Positions 42,444 through 53,900 of a stretch of DNA of 64,000 nt are shown here, in pieces. Positions within the stretch are counted from its first letter, which is position 1, and each line of letters opens with the position of its first letter. The notes beneath the pieces were generated by a model that was given only the letters and a program-made list of their open reading frames with translations, was not told the origin of the DNA and did no database searches. The position numbers and the translations under genes are program-made. The stretch spans positions 51,899 to 115,898 of the forward strand of contig CACYHU010000006.1 of NCBI GenBank assembly GCA_902774215.1, read 5' to 3'. Source of the DNA: an uncultured Chloroflexota bacterium (GTDB taxonomy: Bacteria > Chloroflexota > Anaerolineae > Anaerolineales > Anaerolineaceae).

Positions 42444-42938
42444 ATGGGATTTGTAAACTGTATTCTCTACATGGGCTTTTTAGGCGTGATCGCTTATCCG
42501 ATCGGTCGGATCATCTCAAAATATGATCCGGATCCGGAAAGCTTCCTATTTCGTGAACGCGCCTGGGAGCTCGGCGGGAAAATTTATGAAAAACTGAATA
42601 TCAAATACTGGCAGGCAAAAATTCCGGATGTCAGCAAGGTGCTCGGGCGGTGGATGCCGCAGAAAAAACTGAAGGTCGGTTTTACTGCGGAAACGGTCCG
42701 TACAATGATAAGGGAAACTTGTACTGCGGAATTAGTCCACAATCTCCTCAATATCGCGGGCCTCTGGCTGCTGAACCTGTGGGACGGGATCGGAGGGGTA
42801 GTCATGTACCTGGTCTATGTCCTGCTGGGGAATATCCCTTTTATCCTGGTCCAGCGGTACAACCGTCCCCGGCTCAAGGTACTGCTCAGCCACCTGGAGC
42901 TCAAAGAAGGAACGGCTGAAAACAGAAAGAAGGAATAA
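42444..42938 (+). CDS. CrtO-like (glycosyl-diaponeurosporenoate acyltransferase family) membrane protein
   Basis: 164 residues with a helix at each end. The middle and C-terminal motifs KYWQAKIPDVSKV, MIRETCTAELVHNLL and LGNIPFILVQRYNRPRLKVL match the family of staphylococcal CrtO, which acylates a carotenoid sugar. No carotenoid genes are near, so the real substrate is open; many such family members occur in bacteria without staphyloxanthin. No clear ribosome binding site. It ends in a terminator shared with the convergent rsmG operon. Confidence 0.7.
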   Translation: MGFVNCILYMGFLGVIAYPIGRIISKYDPDPESFLFRERAWELGGKIYEKLNIKYWQAKIPDVSKVLGRWMPQKKLKVGFTAETVRTMIRETCTAELVHNLLNIAGLWLLNLWDGIGGVVMYLVYVLLGNIPFILVQRYNRPRLKVLLSHLELKEGTAENRKKE

Positions 42939-42972
42939 GTATTTGCCGAAAAAACTTATTCCTTCTTTTTTA
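42927..42972. terminator. Convergent bidirectional terminator
   Basis: AAGAAGGAATAAGT pairs with ACTTATTCCTTCTT around a 13-nt loop, with T-run on the plus side. It serves the CrtO-like gene and possibly the end of rsmG. Confidence 0.8.
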
Positions 42973-42988
42973 TTACGTGACCGGTTTG

Positions 42989-43702
42989 CTACGAGATCGG
43001 TTTTTTGAGCGGCAGACCGGTGCGGCGGGGATAACCCGCGGGAGTCGGTTTGATTTTTGGTATCTTTACGAGATAACGGGATCCTTCCACACCCGGGAGC
43101 GTTACTTCTGTAAGCGAGGGTTCCCCTCCGCCAAGCTTCCGGATCGCGGTTTCGGCGCTCTTTACCTCCTCAGGTGCGCTTTCCCCTTTTTGCGCCAGCA
43201 TTATCCCCCCGGGTTTTACCAGCGGCAGCAGGTATTCGCATAACACCGGCATCACTGCTACGGCACGGGCTGTGGCTGCATCAAATTTTTCCCGGGTCTC
43301 CCGGTTTGCACCGAGCTCTTCGGAGCGGTCTTTGAGGACAGTAACGTTTTTCAGGTGCAGTGTATCACATACCAGCCTGCAGAAATCAGCCTTTTTCCCG
43401 ACAGAATCGACCAGTGTCAGCTTCATTTCCGGATAAAAAATGCGCAGCGGGATCCCCGGAAAACCCGCACCGGTCCCGATATCGATCAGCGATTTTCCGT
43501 TCATATCCCCCAGCACCGGGGCGCAGGAGAGAGAGTCGAGGAAATGCTTGATCCGGATGCCCTCCGCGTCCCGTACAGCGGTCAGATTGATCCTGCTGTT
43601 CCAGTCCAGAAGCAAAGCTTCATAAACACGAAACTGCTCCTGCCGGTCCGGTGTGAGTGTGATGCCGAATAATGTTTCAGCTGCTTTTACCCAGTCGTCC
43701 AT
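42989..43702 (-). CDS. rsmG: 16S rRNA (guanine-527-N7)-methyltransferase
   Basis: 237 residues. SAM-binding SLIDIGTGAGFPGIPLRIFY, LTLVDSVGKKADFCR, ATARAVAVMPVL and the family C-terminal RTGLPLKKPIS. It methylates G527 of 16S rRNA; loss of it gives low-level streptomycin resistance in other bacteria. ATG 43700-43702 follows a GTG that could also start. Last gene of the mvaD-mutL-spoU-rsmG operon, six bases after the previous stop. Confidence 0.94.
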   Translation of the reverse strand: MDDWVKAAETLFGITLTPDRQEQFRVYEALLLDWNSRINLTAVRDAEGIRIKHFLDSLSCAPVLGDMNGKSLIDIGTGAGFPGIPLRIFYPEMKLTLVDSVGKKADFCRLVCDTLHLKNVTVLKDRSEELGANRETREKFDAATARAVAVMPVLCEYLLPLVKPGGIMLAQKGESAPEEVKSAETAIRKLGGGEPSLTEVTLPGVEGSRYLVKIPKIKPTPAGYPRRTGLPLKKPIS

Positions 43703-43708
43703 CACTTT

Positions 43709-44500
43709 TTACCCTTTCTGTGAAATATTTCTTTGCCTTACGACCTCGAAGATCAAAATTCCCGCGGCAATACCGGCGTTGAGTGACTCGATTTCTCCCG
43801 GCATGGGGATCAAAATACGCGCATCCGCGAGGGAAAGAGCCCTGTCACAGGGACCATTGGCTTCAGAGCCGATTATGAGTGCGGTCGGACCGCGCAGATC
43901 GGTTTCCCAACAGGAAATACCGCCGTCTGAATCGGCTGCCAGGATCTGCATACCGGAAAAGCCGTGCAGCCATTTTTCCGCGGCATCCCAGTCCATGCGG
44001 GCGAAGGGCAGCCGGAAATGGGTACCCATCCCGGAACGGATCACCTTCGGGCTGAATTCATCCGCGCATCCGGGCATCAGCAAAAGTGCGTCTGCACCTG
44101 CGGCAGCGGCTGTGCGGAACAGCGTCCCGAGATTACCCGGGTCCTGAATGCCGTCAGCGATCAGGATAAAATCCGCCCTTTGCGGCAGCGGCAGCGGTGC
44201 CATCCGCATCACGGCCAGGACGCCCTGCGGTGAGTCTGTCCCGGCAATCGAATCCATCAGCTGCGGCGTGATTTCTTCTGTGGAAACACCGGCGGATGAA
44301 AAACTTTTTACCAGTTTTTCAGCACGGGGCGGCAGCGGAGCGCACCATAACAGGAAGGCGCAGTCTTCCGCGTGGCTCAGAGCTTCTTCGACCAGCCGAA
44401 TCCCCTCGGCGATGTAAAGCCCTGCAGCTTCCCGTTCCCTCCGTTTGGAACACAACCGCCTGACTTCCTGGATCCTTTTGTTTTGGGCGGAAGTGATCAT
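43709..44500 (-). CDS. SpoU/TrmH family RNA 2'-O-methyltransferase
   Basis: 263 residues. An N-terminal RNA-binding domain (ITSAQNKRIQEVRRLCSKRR, then GLYIAEGIRLVEEAL), then the trefoil-knotted SPOUT fold with motif 1 DGIQDPGNLGTLFRTAAAAG, motif 2 LIIGSEANGPCDRAL and motif 3 IPMPGEIESLNAGIAAGIL. It probably methylates a ribose in 23S rRNA (RlmB-like) or tRNA; the site is undetermined. It starts two bases after the mutL stop (TGAGATG). Confidence 0.92.
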   Translation of the reverse strand: MITSAQNKRIQEVRRLCSKRREREAAGLYIAEGIRLVEEALSHAEDCAFLLWCAPLPPRAEKLVKSFSSAGVSTEEITPQLMDSIAGTDSPQGVLAVMRMAPLPLPQRADFILIADGIQDPGNLGTLFRTAAAAGADALLLMPGCADEFSPKVIRSGMGTHFRLPFARMDWDAAEKWLHGFSGMQILAADSDGGISCWETDLRGPTALIIGSEANGPCDRALSLADARILIPMPGEIESLNAGIAAGILIFEVVRQRNISQKG

Positions 44501-44501
44501 C

Positions 44502-46427
44502 TCAGAACGCGCCTTTCCGTCCGAACTGTTTTTCCAGCAGGTCTATGCTCAGATGGATCATCGTCGGCCGCCCGTGCGGACAGGTCCTTGGAGAACGGCA
44601 CTGTTCCAGGTCGCGGATCAGTGCCCGCTGCTCATCCGTGCTCAGTGTCTGTCCGGCCTTGACCGCCATCCGTTTGCATACGTAGGAAGCGATTTTTTCG
44701 GAAGTCAGCCCCTGCATCGGGACGTTATCATTTTCAATATCCTCCACCACCGCGGCGATGGCTGCGGCAGGGGATCCTTTTTCAAAAAGTGTCGGCATGG
44801 CAAGCACGCGGAAAGCATTCGGCCCGAACTCCTCGATCTCAAACCCGAGGCGGCTCAGGACCGGCATATTTTCTTCCAAAGCGGTTGCCTGCCAGGGCGG
44901 CAGCTGAACGACAGCAGGCTCCAGCAGTGCCTGGGAAACGATCGTTCCGTTCGCTTCCGCATCCAGCATTTTCTCATAAAGGATGCGTTCATGGGCGGCG
45001 TGCTGGTCGATCAGGTAAAGACCGTCCGGCCCTTCTGCGATGATGTAGGTCGCTCCGATCTGCCCGATCCAGCGCAGAATAGGGAAGAAGGGAGCATTCT
45101 GAGCCGCGGGAGCAGAAGAAACCGGGGTTGGAATATCAGCGGCTGGCCGTTCCCGGGGGATGCCTGCAGACGGATCGGAATTGCCGGTGTTTTGCTGCGG
45201 AACGGAAACCGGCTGCGGCATGAAAGGCTGATAGACCGGTGGACCGGGCTGCGGTCGCTGCGGCGTGGTGTCCATTTCCGGCTCATCGGCCGGGGTGCCG
45301 GATGCAGGAGAAAAATCTGTCAGATTGGACCGCCAAAGCGGCTGCGCAGTGGGAACACCCTGCCCGTTCGGGTCGAAGGGCGGAGGGGTCTCCTGCCGGT
45401 AGGATGGCCAGGCGGTGGGTGTATTCAGTTCGGGAACCGGTGACTGGGTGATCAACCCCCGCCGTACAGCCCGGTGGACTCCGCCGATGATGCGGTCTGC
45501 GTTTTTGAAGCGCACCTCGGCTTTGGCCGGATGTACATTGACGTCCACGTCCTCCGGATTTACAGTGATGAACAGGGCGATGATCGGGAAACGCCCCACC
45601 ATGATCAGCGTCTGGTAAGCCCGCTGGACAGAAGCGTTCAGCGCCTGTTCCTGGACCCAGCGGCCGTTGACGAAATAATTCATTTCCTTACGGTTGGACC
45701 GTGTCAGGCCGACAGGTGAGATAAAGCCGAAAATCGTCAGGCCTTCTTCGTCCAGTTCAACTTCGATAAATTGTTTGGCAATGTCCAGACCGTAAATCGC
45801 GGCGAGGATCTCGCGGTAGTTGCCGTTCCCGGTGGTCTGGAGGATCGTCTTTGTTTCATTGATCAGCTGCCAGCGGATGTCAGGATACGCCAATGCGTAG
45901 CGTGAGATCAGCGTTTCGATCTGATTCCTTTCGGTCGAATCGCTTTTCAGAAATTTCAGCCGGGCAGGGACATTGTAAAACAGGTCTTCGATCGTGATCG
46001 TTGTGCCGGGAGGAGCGCCGACCGTTTTGTTGGAAGTCACAAAACCGCCGTCAACGACGATCCGGCGGCCGGTTTCACTGTCCGCTGTGCGTGTAGTGAT
46101 AGTCATTCGGGAGACGGAACCGGCTGCAGCCAGTGCTTCCCCGCGAAATCCGAGCGTGTGGATATGAAAAAGATCGTCCGCGGTCCGCAGCTTGGATGTG
46201 GCGTGACGCTTCACGGCGATCTCCAGTTCATCGGCAGGGATACCGCAGCCGTCGTCAATGATTTCGATCAGCTTTTTCCCGGCACCTTCGATGTGGACGG
46301 TGATTTTCTGTGCCCCTGCATCGATGGCGTTTTCGATCAATTCTTTCACAACCGAAGCCGGCCGTTCGATCACTTCACCTGCGGCGATTTGGGATGCGAC
46401 CTCATCCGCTAAAACCTGGATCGTCAT
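44502..46427 (-). CDS. mutL: DNA mismatch repair endonuclease MutL
   Basis: 641 residues. The GHKL ATPase motifs are clear: VVKELIENAIDAGA, IIDDGCGI, HTLGFRGEALAAAG and GTTITIEDLFYNVPARLKF. A Pro/Gln-rich linker occupies about residues 335-450. The C-terminal domain has DQHAAHERILYE, the metal site of nicking MutLs, and the zinc motif CPHGRPTM near the end. So it should be an endonuclease-active MutL as in most bacteria lacking MutH. ATG overlaps the mvaD stop by ATGA. No mutS in the window. Confidence 0.96.
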   Translation of the reverse strand: MTIQVLADEVASQIAAGEVIERPASVVKELIENAIDAGAQKITVHIEGAGKKLIEIIDDGCGIPADELEIAVKRHATSKLRTADDLFHIHTLGFRGEALAAAGSVSRMTITTRTADSETGRRIVVDGGFVTSNKTVGAPPGTTITIEDLFYNVPARLKFLKSDSTERNQIETLISRYALAYPDIRWQLINETKTILQTTGNGNYREILAAIYGLDIAKQFIEVELDEEGLTIFGFISPVGLTRSNRKEMNYFVNGRWVQEQALNASVQRAYQTLIMVGRFPIIALFITVNPEDVDVNVHPAKAEVRFKNADRIIGGVHRAVRRGLITQSPVPELNTPTAWPSYRQETPPPFDPNGQGVPTAQPLWRSNLTDFSPASGTPADEPEMDTTPQRPQPGPPVYQPFMPQPVSVPQQNTGNSDPSAGIPRERPAADIPTPVSSAPAAQNAPFFPILRWIGQIGATYIIAEGPDGLYLIDQHAAHERILYEKMLDAEANGTIVSQALLEPAVVQLPPWQATALEENMPVLSRLGFEIEEFGPNAFRVLAMPTLFEKGSPAAAIAAVVEDIENDNVPMQGLTSEKIASYVCKRMAVKAGQTLSTDEQRALIRDLEQCRSPRTCPHGRPTMIHLSIDLLEKQFGRKGAF

Positions 46428-47413
46428 ACTAAGTGTGCCTTTCCGCCGGGACCGGAGCTGAGGATCTCACGGATCCCACTGATTTTTTCCATACGCTCGC
46501 GGACTGCCGGCGCGGATCTGCCGGTACAGATGACATGTACATTGGGCCCCGCATCGATCGTTGCGAAGCACTCCAATCCCTCTTTCCGCCATTCCCGCAC
46601 GGCCTTTATGACACGGATCGTAGGTCCTTCCCAGTAAAACAATGGCGGATCCTGTGTCATCATTACGCTGTGCATCATCAGCATATCCTTTTCACTGACT
46701 TCGGCCAGTGCATTGAAATCCTTTTCCAAAATGGCCTGTCTGCATACCGCGATCCGCTGCGGTGCGGTATAGACCCGCTGCTCCTGGAACGGGCTCGTAT
46801 CGGCAGTCCAATGACCTTTTGATGAGACCACTTTTTTGTGTTTTCCGCTGATCACAGCGATCAGATCCACGAGATCCCAATGGGAGGCAGGAGCAAGTGA
46901 ATAAGCATAGGAGTCTTCGTTGCTGCCGGTGACCCATTCACAAAATCCCTCCGGTATGGATCTGCAGGCTGAACCGGACCCGTGTCTTGCCCGGCAGGAC
47001 AGATCTGCTTCATCAGTCTCTATACCCAATGCTCCGAATACGGCAAGCGTTAATGCGGCAAATGCGGAAGCTGATGAGGCAATTCCCGCACCTGTCGGGA
47101 AACTGTTTTCGCTTATGATTTCCGCATTACCAGGGGCATCCTTCAGCCTCTTTTTTTGATACAGATAACAAATCAGGTCATCCAGCCAGTTATCGATCCG
47201 GAATTTGGTTGAAGAATCGGCGCTTTTTCCGTTGATTTTGATTACAGTGTCAGGTATATCTGTACTGAATGTTACCGTTGTACGTGTATACAGAGCTTCA
47301 AGATTCATTGAAATGGAACCGTTAGCCGGCAGACGCATCATATCATCCCGGTTGCCCCAGTATTTGATAAAAGCGATATTCGGGTGGGCAATGGCTGTCG
47401 CGGATTTACTCAT
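46424..47413 (-). CDS. mvaD: Diphosphomevalonate decarboxylase
   Basis: 329 residues of the GHMP kinase family. It decarboxylates mevalonate diphosphate to isopentenyl diphosphate. Signatures: AIAHPNIAFIKYWGNRD at the N-terminus, the phosphate loop ENSFPTGAGIASSASAFAAL, RHGSGSACRSIPEGFCEW and the C-terminal ATIDAGPNVHVIC. It points to a mevalonate isoprenoid route, which among bacteria is common in Chloroflexota and Gram-positive cocci. No other mevalonate gene is present here. Translationally coupled to mutL. Confidence 0.94.
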   Translation of the reverse strand: MSKSATAIAHPNIAFIKYWGNRDDMMRLPANGSISMNLEALYTRTTVTFSTDIPDTVIKINGKSADSSTKFRIDNWLDDLICYLYQKKRLKDAPGNAEIISENSFPTGAGIASSASAFAALTLAVFGALGIETDEADLSCRARHGSGSACRSIPEGFCEWVTGSNEDSYAYSLAPASHWDLVDLIAVISGKHKKVVSSKGHWTADTSPFQEQRVYTAPQRIAVCRQAILEKDFNALAEVSEKDMLMMHSVMMTQDPPLFYWEGPTIRVIKAVREWRKEGLECFATIDAGPNVHVICTGRSAPAVRERMEKISGIREILSSGPGGKAHLV

Positions 47414-47415
47414 AC

Positions 47416-47608
47416 TTACTCTTCCAGTGCTTTCAGAATTTCCATGGCGATTTTCCTCGCCTGTTCGCGGGTGACATAGAGATTGTTTTCCCCGCCGTAA
47501 AAAACTTTTTCATCTTCAGGGCAGGTCTCTGTAAAGCGCAGACAGACATCGTCTATGATCGATAAAAGCTTCAAATGTAATGGAATCTTCCAGAATTTTT
47601 ACTGCCAT
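47416..47608 (-). pseudogene. Small protein gene ahead of mvaD, one frameshift
   Basis: AGGGAGG precedes ATG 47606-47608, giving MAVKILEDSITFEAFIDHRR then a stop at 31 codons. Dropping one T from TTTT around 47562-47566 continues as ALSIIDDVCLRFTETCPEDE and finishes EQARKIAMEILKALEE, in all 63 residues, stopping two bases before the mvaD start. Alternatively a TTG at 47574 starts a 52-residue protein directly. I do not know the family. Its spacing makes it the first gene of the mvaD operon. Confidence 0.5.
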
Positions 47609-47926
47609 ATTTCCTCCCTTTCTGTATATTAATGAGTATAGCAAAAAAGCCGTTTTTTTTCCATATGAAACCGGCATTTCTGTTTATGAAAACCCGTGAG
47701 GACAGGACTACAGCTGTTGTTTTTTCCGAACGAAATTCCCTGTCCGGTCCGGATTCGGAAATTTGCATGAAAAATTTTTGACAACAGAAATGCAATTGAA
47801 AATATTTATAAGATTCATATCGTTTTTTTTGAATTTTTATGGTATCATTTTGAGTGGATTAATGGGTATGAAAATATCCAGTTTTTGTGTTGGAAATTTT
47901 CCCCGTAAAAGGGGAGTGAAACGAAT
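47609..47926. other. Intergenic region upstream of the giant surface-protein gene
   Basis: About 320 nt between divergent operons with no supported gene. It is A+T-rich near 47810-47850 (run of eight T, then TATCAT), a likely promoter area for the giant gene. A small CCCC/GGGG hairpin (47901-47914) sits just before the leader ORF. Confidence 0.4.
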
Positions 47927-47995
47927 ATGGCGTCTATAAAAGCAGTCGGAGAGAGTTTATATTGCCATAATGTCAGCGTAAGGTGGTGGATATGA
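47927..47995 (+). CDS. 22-residue leader peptide coupled to the giant surface-protein gene
   Basis: GGGGAG lies 11 nt before ATG. The frame reads MASIKAVGESLYCHNVSVRW then WI and stops at TGA 47993-47995, overlapping the downstream ATG as ATGA. The downstream gene's own AAGG site lies inside this ORF, so ribosomes finishing the leader could re-initiate. Two adjacent Trp codons precede the stop. Not a recognised peptide; a short upstream ORF with regulatory purpose is an inference. Confidence 0.45.
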   Translation: MASIKAVGESLYCHNVSVRWWI

Positions 47996-50900
47996 GAAAG
48001 AATACCGTCGTTACTATGATTATCATTATGCTGCTGAGCCTTTTTGCGCTTGGTATGAATCAGGTCAGCGAGCCTGAACTGCAGAATGCTGTTTCTGATG
48101 GCATATGGGTCGCGGATACGATCGAAGGCTTTAATAACGCCTATCTGATCGTATTCAACTCTGACGCGGGTACACATTCCTATGTTGTACAGGATGGTGT
48201 ATCGTTTGGCAAGCTGCTGCCTGAAGTACCGCCAAGAGAATCCTGTCTCGGATATTGGCTGATCGATGGTACGACCGATTCTTTCCTGACCTCCGGAACG
48301 CCGCTCACCAGGGACTTGAGCGTATCAGCATATTATGAATATATTGATGGTGCCGGTGATTATATGGCCGGCCGTTCCGGTATTCTGATGCGGTATTCAG
48401 ATAAAGACAAACCCGCTGATGATCATACCGGCAATAATGATAAACAGCTCGTTTCGTCTGAAGTGGATTCAAATGGCAGCTTGAAACGTGTTATGGCCAG
48501 TAAGGTCACAGCTGATAATGAACCACCGGTCTGGTTTTTCGATTATGCAGGCTTATATGGCAGCAATGAGAATGTATCTTTGTATTATGTGAGATCCAGC
48601 CTGGGATATCTGAAGGTTGAAGGGAACAGCCTGAAAATTTCCAGCGATCCGGTCAAACTGCTTGTCTTATTGCTTGAGGATGACGGTGTATGTATTTCTT
48701 CAGAGAATAATGCATATTCACAGGACTGGGCAAACGGGAAAATAAAAGATTTTAAAAATTATTTCAGTGACAGTCAAAAATTCTATTTATATAACGGAAC
48801 TTTCGGAAACGAACTCGTTACCCTGAGCTTTGATCCTGACGGCGGGAATATTATTCCTGTTTCACTGACTGATTACAAAGGTAAAACTGTCCGGATACCG
48901 GGATATTACGGCAACCGCTACGGCTATGAATTCAAGGGCTGGGCAAGGGAACGCCGTGCTTCAGAACCGGAATTTATGCCCAATGATGTATATACTTATG
49001 AAAAGGACGAGACACTTTTCGCTGTCTGGGAACGGATCGCTCCGGTTTCAGTCTTTATTGATCCGAACGGCGGCACGCCTGCTGAAGGTTATGCCTTTAA
49101 CCAATATCCGGGTGTGGAAATTGACTGGAGCAAATATCCGGTAGAAAACGGTCAGCATGAGCTTCTCGGCTGGGCATTTGAACGTGATGCTTCTGATCCT
49201 GAATATGGACCGGGTGAAACTTATATCGTCGGCGATGAGGATAAGACTCTTTATGCGGTATGGGATGTGCTTGTTGACGTTAAGGCAAATGGCGGGAACG
49301 GAGACGTTTTACTCAGATATGCACCGGATACAGAAATCGATCTGAGTGCAATTAATGTCAGCAAAGGCGAACATCAGCTGCTGGGCTGGGCAGAATCGGC
49401 GGGTGGTGAAATAAAGTATCAGCCGGATGCAAAGCTTACCGCAAAGGCTGACCTTACGCTTTATGCTGTCTGGGACAATGGAAAAATTTATGTTGCATTC
49501 TATAATTATGACGGAAGTGTTTTAAGCCGTCATTCCTATGCCCCGGATGAAACCCCGGGAACTTTACCTGTGCCGGCTGTTTCATCAAGAGGCGAAGATT
49601 ATGAATTCCTTGGCTGGACAACAATAGAGGGGGATTCAGAACCGCAGCTGACTCCGGAGCAAACCGCGATCCAGGCTCCGGATGCGGACACATATTACTA
49701 TCAGGTATGGAAACATTGGGTCACGGTCACATTTGAGGCGGAAAACGCACAAACAAATCCTGATAAGATGAGGCTTGCCGCAGGTGCCGGTTTCCTGCTC
49801 AGTGAAATCGAAATTATCCAGTCTGCTGAAGACGGAAGATTGTTTTCCTACTGGACGGATGGATTAAACTTTTATTTGCAAACCGGTACCCTGCTCGTTC
49901 CGGATCATGATGTTACCCTGAAAGCGGTCTGGAAGTCTCCGTTATATACCATCAAATTCGATAAGAACGGCGGTAATGCTGCGGCACCGGCTTCGGAAAA
50001 ACTCAGATATGGTGAGATATTGGAGCATCTCCCGGAATACAGCGGTACAAAGACCGGTTATGATTTTCTCGGCTGGGCTGAAGGTAAAGACCGGAATGTT
50101 GATAAAGATCCGAACGGGACAGACACAAAACATTATCTAAAGATTTACCGCCCCGGCGAGTCATACCAGATGAATTATGAAAAGGATATTGTTCTTTATG
50201 CTTATTGGAACCCGAAGACTGTAAATCAGAAGGAAGGGGTAAAGTTTGGTCTGCGTCTGGATGGCGTTATACCGAATGAGCCTTCCGGTTTCAGTATCGG
50301 TGAATATTCAACCCAATATTACGCCGGTCATGTTTCTGATGAGATCCATAATCCGGGGAATGTCTTCAAATGGGGAATTCAGCCGACCCAGGAATGGGTC
50401 TATGACCTCGATACTGATGAAGGCGACCTGATTGGTTATTATAAAGACAATGCTGTTGTACAGGCCCTGGGATATAATGTGCCCTCACTGGATGAAGTTA
50501 AACGGATGTCCGATAACAGCTTTGATCCGGAAAAGCAGTTTGTCATCTGGTACGTGCTGAAATATCATGGCCGTTCAGCCAAGGATTATGTGGTAGAGGG
50601 TTCTCCTTCCTGCCCGGAGGGTTCCGAAATTGATGCTCAGGGCTTTTGCTTGAATGCCGATGGAAAAAGATTCAATGAGACCGGCGGTGACAATCGTAAT
50701 GGGCAGAAGCTTTGGAATGTTGACGGTGTGATCGTTAACAAAAAGAATATTTGGGTCAACTATGAACCGGGCCTCTCCGGCATCACAGTTCTGAATATGC
50801 CTGCCCGGTATTCGATGTATATCCAAAAGAACCGTCAGGGCGAACCGATTGCAAAAAATATTAAAGTCGGCGCTACCTTTATGAAGAATGAATTCAAACC

Positions 50901-53900
50901 ATATAAGCCTGAGGCTAAGGATTACATTTTCCTTGGCTGGAAGGTCAAGGGCGGTGATGACACCCTTTATCCGCAAATGGAGAATTATTCGCTGACGGAT
51001 AATGTTACTTTTGTCGCACAATGGAGGCGTCCAAGCGCTGTAAATTCCAGTGTGAGCAAGATTTGGTCCGGTGACGACGGTTATGGCGTCCGGCCGGACA
51101 GTATTACTGTTTCACTATGGCAGCAGGTTGGCTCTGCTTCACCTTCAAGGACATCTGTCAGCGTTACATTGCCGACAGAGGATGATAAATGGAGTTATAC
51201 GGTCAGCGGCCTGCCGCAATTCAGTTCGGAAACCGCGACAACGACCGGAACTCCGATCACATACTTCTGGCGTGAAAATACGGTTCCTGATCGTTATGTT
51301 GAGACACATGATGACACAAATAACTCGACCTATATCACGAATACTTTCACACCGAACCCCAGCCTGAATGTAGTAAAAACAGCTGATCCGGAAAACGGTG
51401 TCGAAGCCGGTGATACGGTAACCTATACCGTTGTTGTGACCAACAACGGGAATGTGACGGTAAGCGATATCAGGATGAAAGATACGCTCTATGAAGCGCT
51501 GAGCAGTGAAGAAGCTTTCACACTGCAGCCTGCCGGATCTAAAGAATTTACCTACACTTATACCGTGACCCAGGCTGATGTGGATGCCGGAAAGATCGAC
51601 AACACTGTCACTGCGGCCGGGAAGGATCCGAGGAACGATGATGTTTCTGACTCTGATGATGCCACAGTGACCACCGTTGCCGCGAACCCTGCCATTACCG
51701 TAGTGAAGACAGCTGATCCGACAAGCGGTGTCGAAGCCGGGGATACGGTGACTTATACCGTTGTTGTGACCAACAACGGGAATGTGACTGTCAGCAGCAT
51801 TGAGATGGAGGATACGCTTGTCAAATTGAACGCTGCACCTTTCGATCTGGCTCCGGGTGAGAGTAAAAATGATATTACTTACACCTATAAAGTGACCCAG
51901 GCTGATGTGGATGCCGGAAAGATCGACAATACAGCCACCGCGACAGGGAAGGATCCGAAGAACGATGATGTTACTGCCTCTGATGACGCGGAAGTGACCA
52001 CCGTTGCCGCGGCCCCTGCCATTACCGTAGTGAAGACAGCTGATCCGACAAGCGGTGTTATAGTCGGCGATACGGTGACTTATACCGTTGTTGTGACCAA
52101 CAGCGGAAACGTAACAGTCAGCAATATCAGCATGAGTGATACGCTTGTCGAATTGAGCGTTGAACCTTTCGATCTGGCTCCGGGTCAGAGTAAAGAGGAT
52201 ATTATTTACACCTATACTGTGACCCAGGCTGATGTGGATGCCGGACAGATTAACAATACTGCCACCGCGACGGGGAAGGATCCGAAGAACGATGATGTTA
52301 CTGCCTCTGATGACGCGGAAGTGACCACTGTTGCCGCGGACCCTGCCATTACCGTAGAGAAGACGGCCAATCCGACAAGCGGTGTTATAGTCGGCGATAT
52401 GGTGACTTATACCGTTGTTGTGACCAACAGCGGAAACGTAACAGTCAGCAATATCATAATGAGTGATACGCTTGTCGAATTGAGCGTTGAACCTTTCGAT
52501 CTGGCTCCGGGTCAGAGTAAAGATAATATTACTTACACCTATACTGTGACTCAGGCTGATGTGGATGCCGGAAAGATCGACAATACTGCCGCCGCGGCAG
52601 GGAAGGATCCGAGGAACAATAATGTTACTGCCTCAGATGATGCCACAGTGACCACCGTTGCCGCGGATCCTGCCATTACCGTAGCGAAGACAGCCAGCCC
52701 CGCGAGCGGTGTCGAAGCCGGGGCTGCGGTGACTTATACCGTTGTTGTGACCAACAGCGGGAATGTGACGCTCACCCATGTTAATTTGACTGATACGCTG
52801 GTGACATTGGATGAGGAAAGCTATACCCTCGCACCGGGCGGATCGGAGACTGTTACTTATCAATATGTTGTTACACAATCGGACGTTGATAACCAGCTGA
52901 TCACAAATACAGTGACTGCAGAAGGTACGGCTCCGGACAATTCTACGGTTGAAGATGATGCCACCGCTAATGTGACGCCCGTCGCGGCAGATCCGGAACT
53001 GACTGTGGTGAAAACCGCTGATCCGACATCGGGTTTAGAAGCCGGTGATACCGTGAGCTATAGGGTCGTCGTAACCAATACCGGGAATGTGACGGTCCAT
53101 GATATTTATTTCACCGATACCCTGGTGGAGCAGAATGCTGCGCCATTTACACTGGCTCCGGACGGGACGAGAACCTTTGAATACACCTATACGGTTCAGC
53201 AGTCCGATGTTGACGCCGGGCAAATAGACAATACCGCTGAGGCAAAGGGTCTGGATCCTCAGAACAATGAGGTCAAAGACGATGATGATGCGGAAGTTAC
53301 TACACTGCGGCATCCGGAAATATCTGTTACCAAGACTACCGCCATACATGATGGTTACAAGCTTGGTGATACTGTTAACTACAAGATCGTGGTGAAGAAT
53401 ACCGGGAACCTGACGCTGAGCAATATTACAGTGACGGATGATCTGACCCGTACCAGGTGGACTGATATTACACTTGCACCGGGAGAGTCAACGACCCTTA
53501 CAGATACTTATATCATCAAGGCATCTGATGTAGCTGATGCCGGATCTGCCAATACACCTGATGACCTGGCCGGTAAGGAAGTTGTTAATACTGCGTCGGC
53601 ATCGGGTACAGATCCTTTTGATGTTACAGTTACGGACAGTGATAACGAGAAAATCAATACTGTGAAAATCCCGCTGACCATCAGGGCAGCCAGTGATGAA
53701 AAAACCTATGACGGAGAAGCCCTGACGAATAACGGATGGGAACATATTGCCGGTGTGTTGGCTGATGAGAATACGATCAGTTCCGTAACTGTTACCGGCT
53801 CTCGGACAGATTTCGGCAGTTCCCCGAATGCGGCCTCCGGTGCGGTAATCCTGGACGGTGGAAAGAATAATGTTACCGCCGCTTATGCCATCTCCTATAT

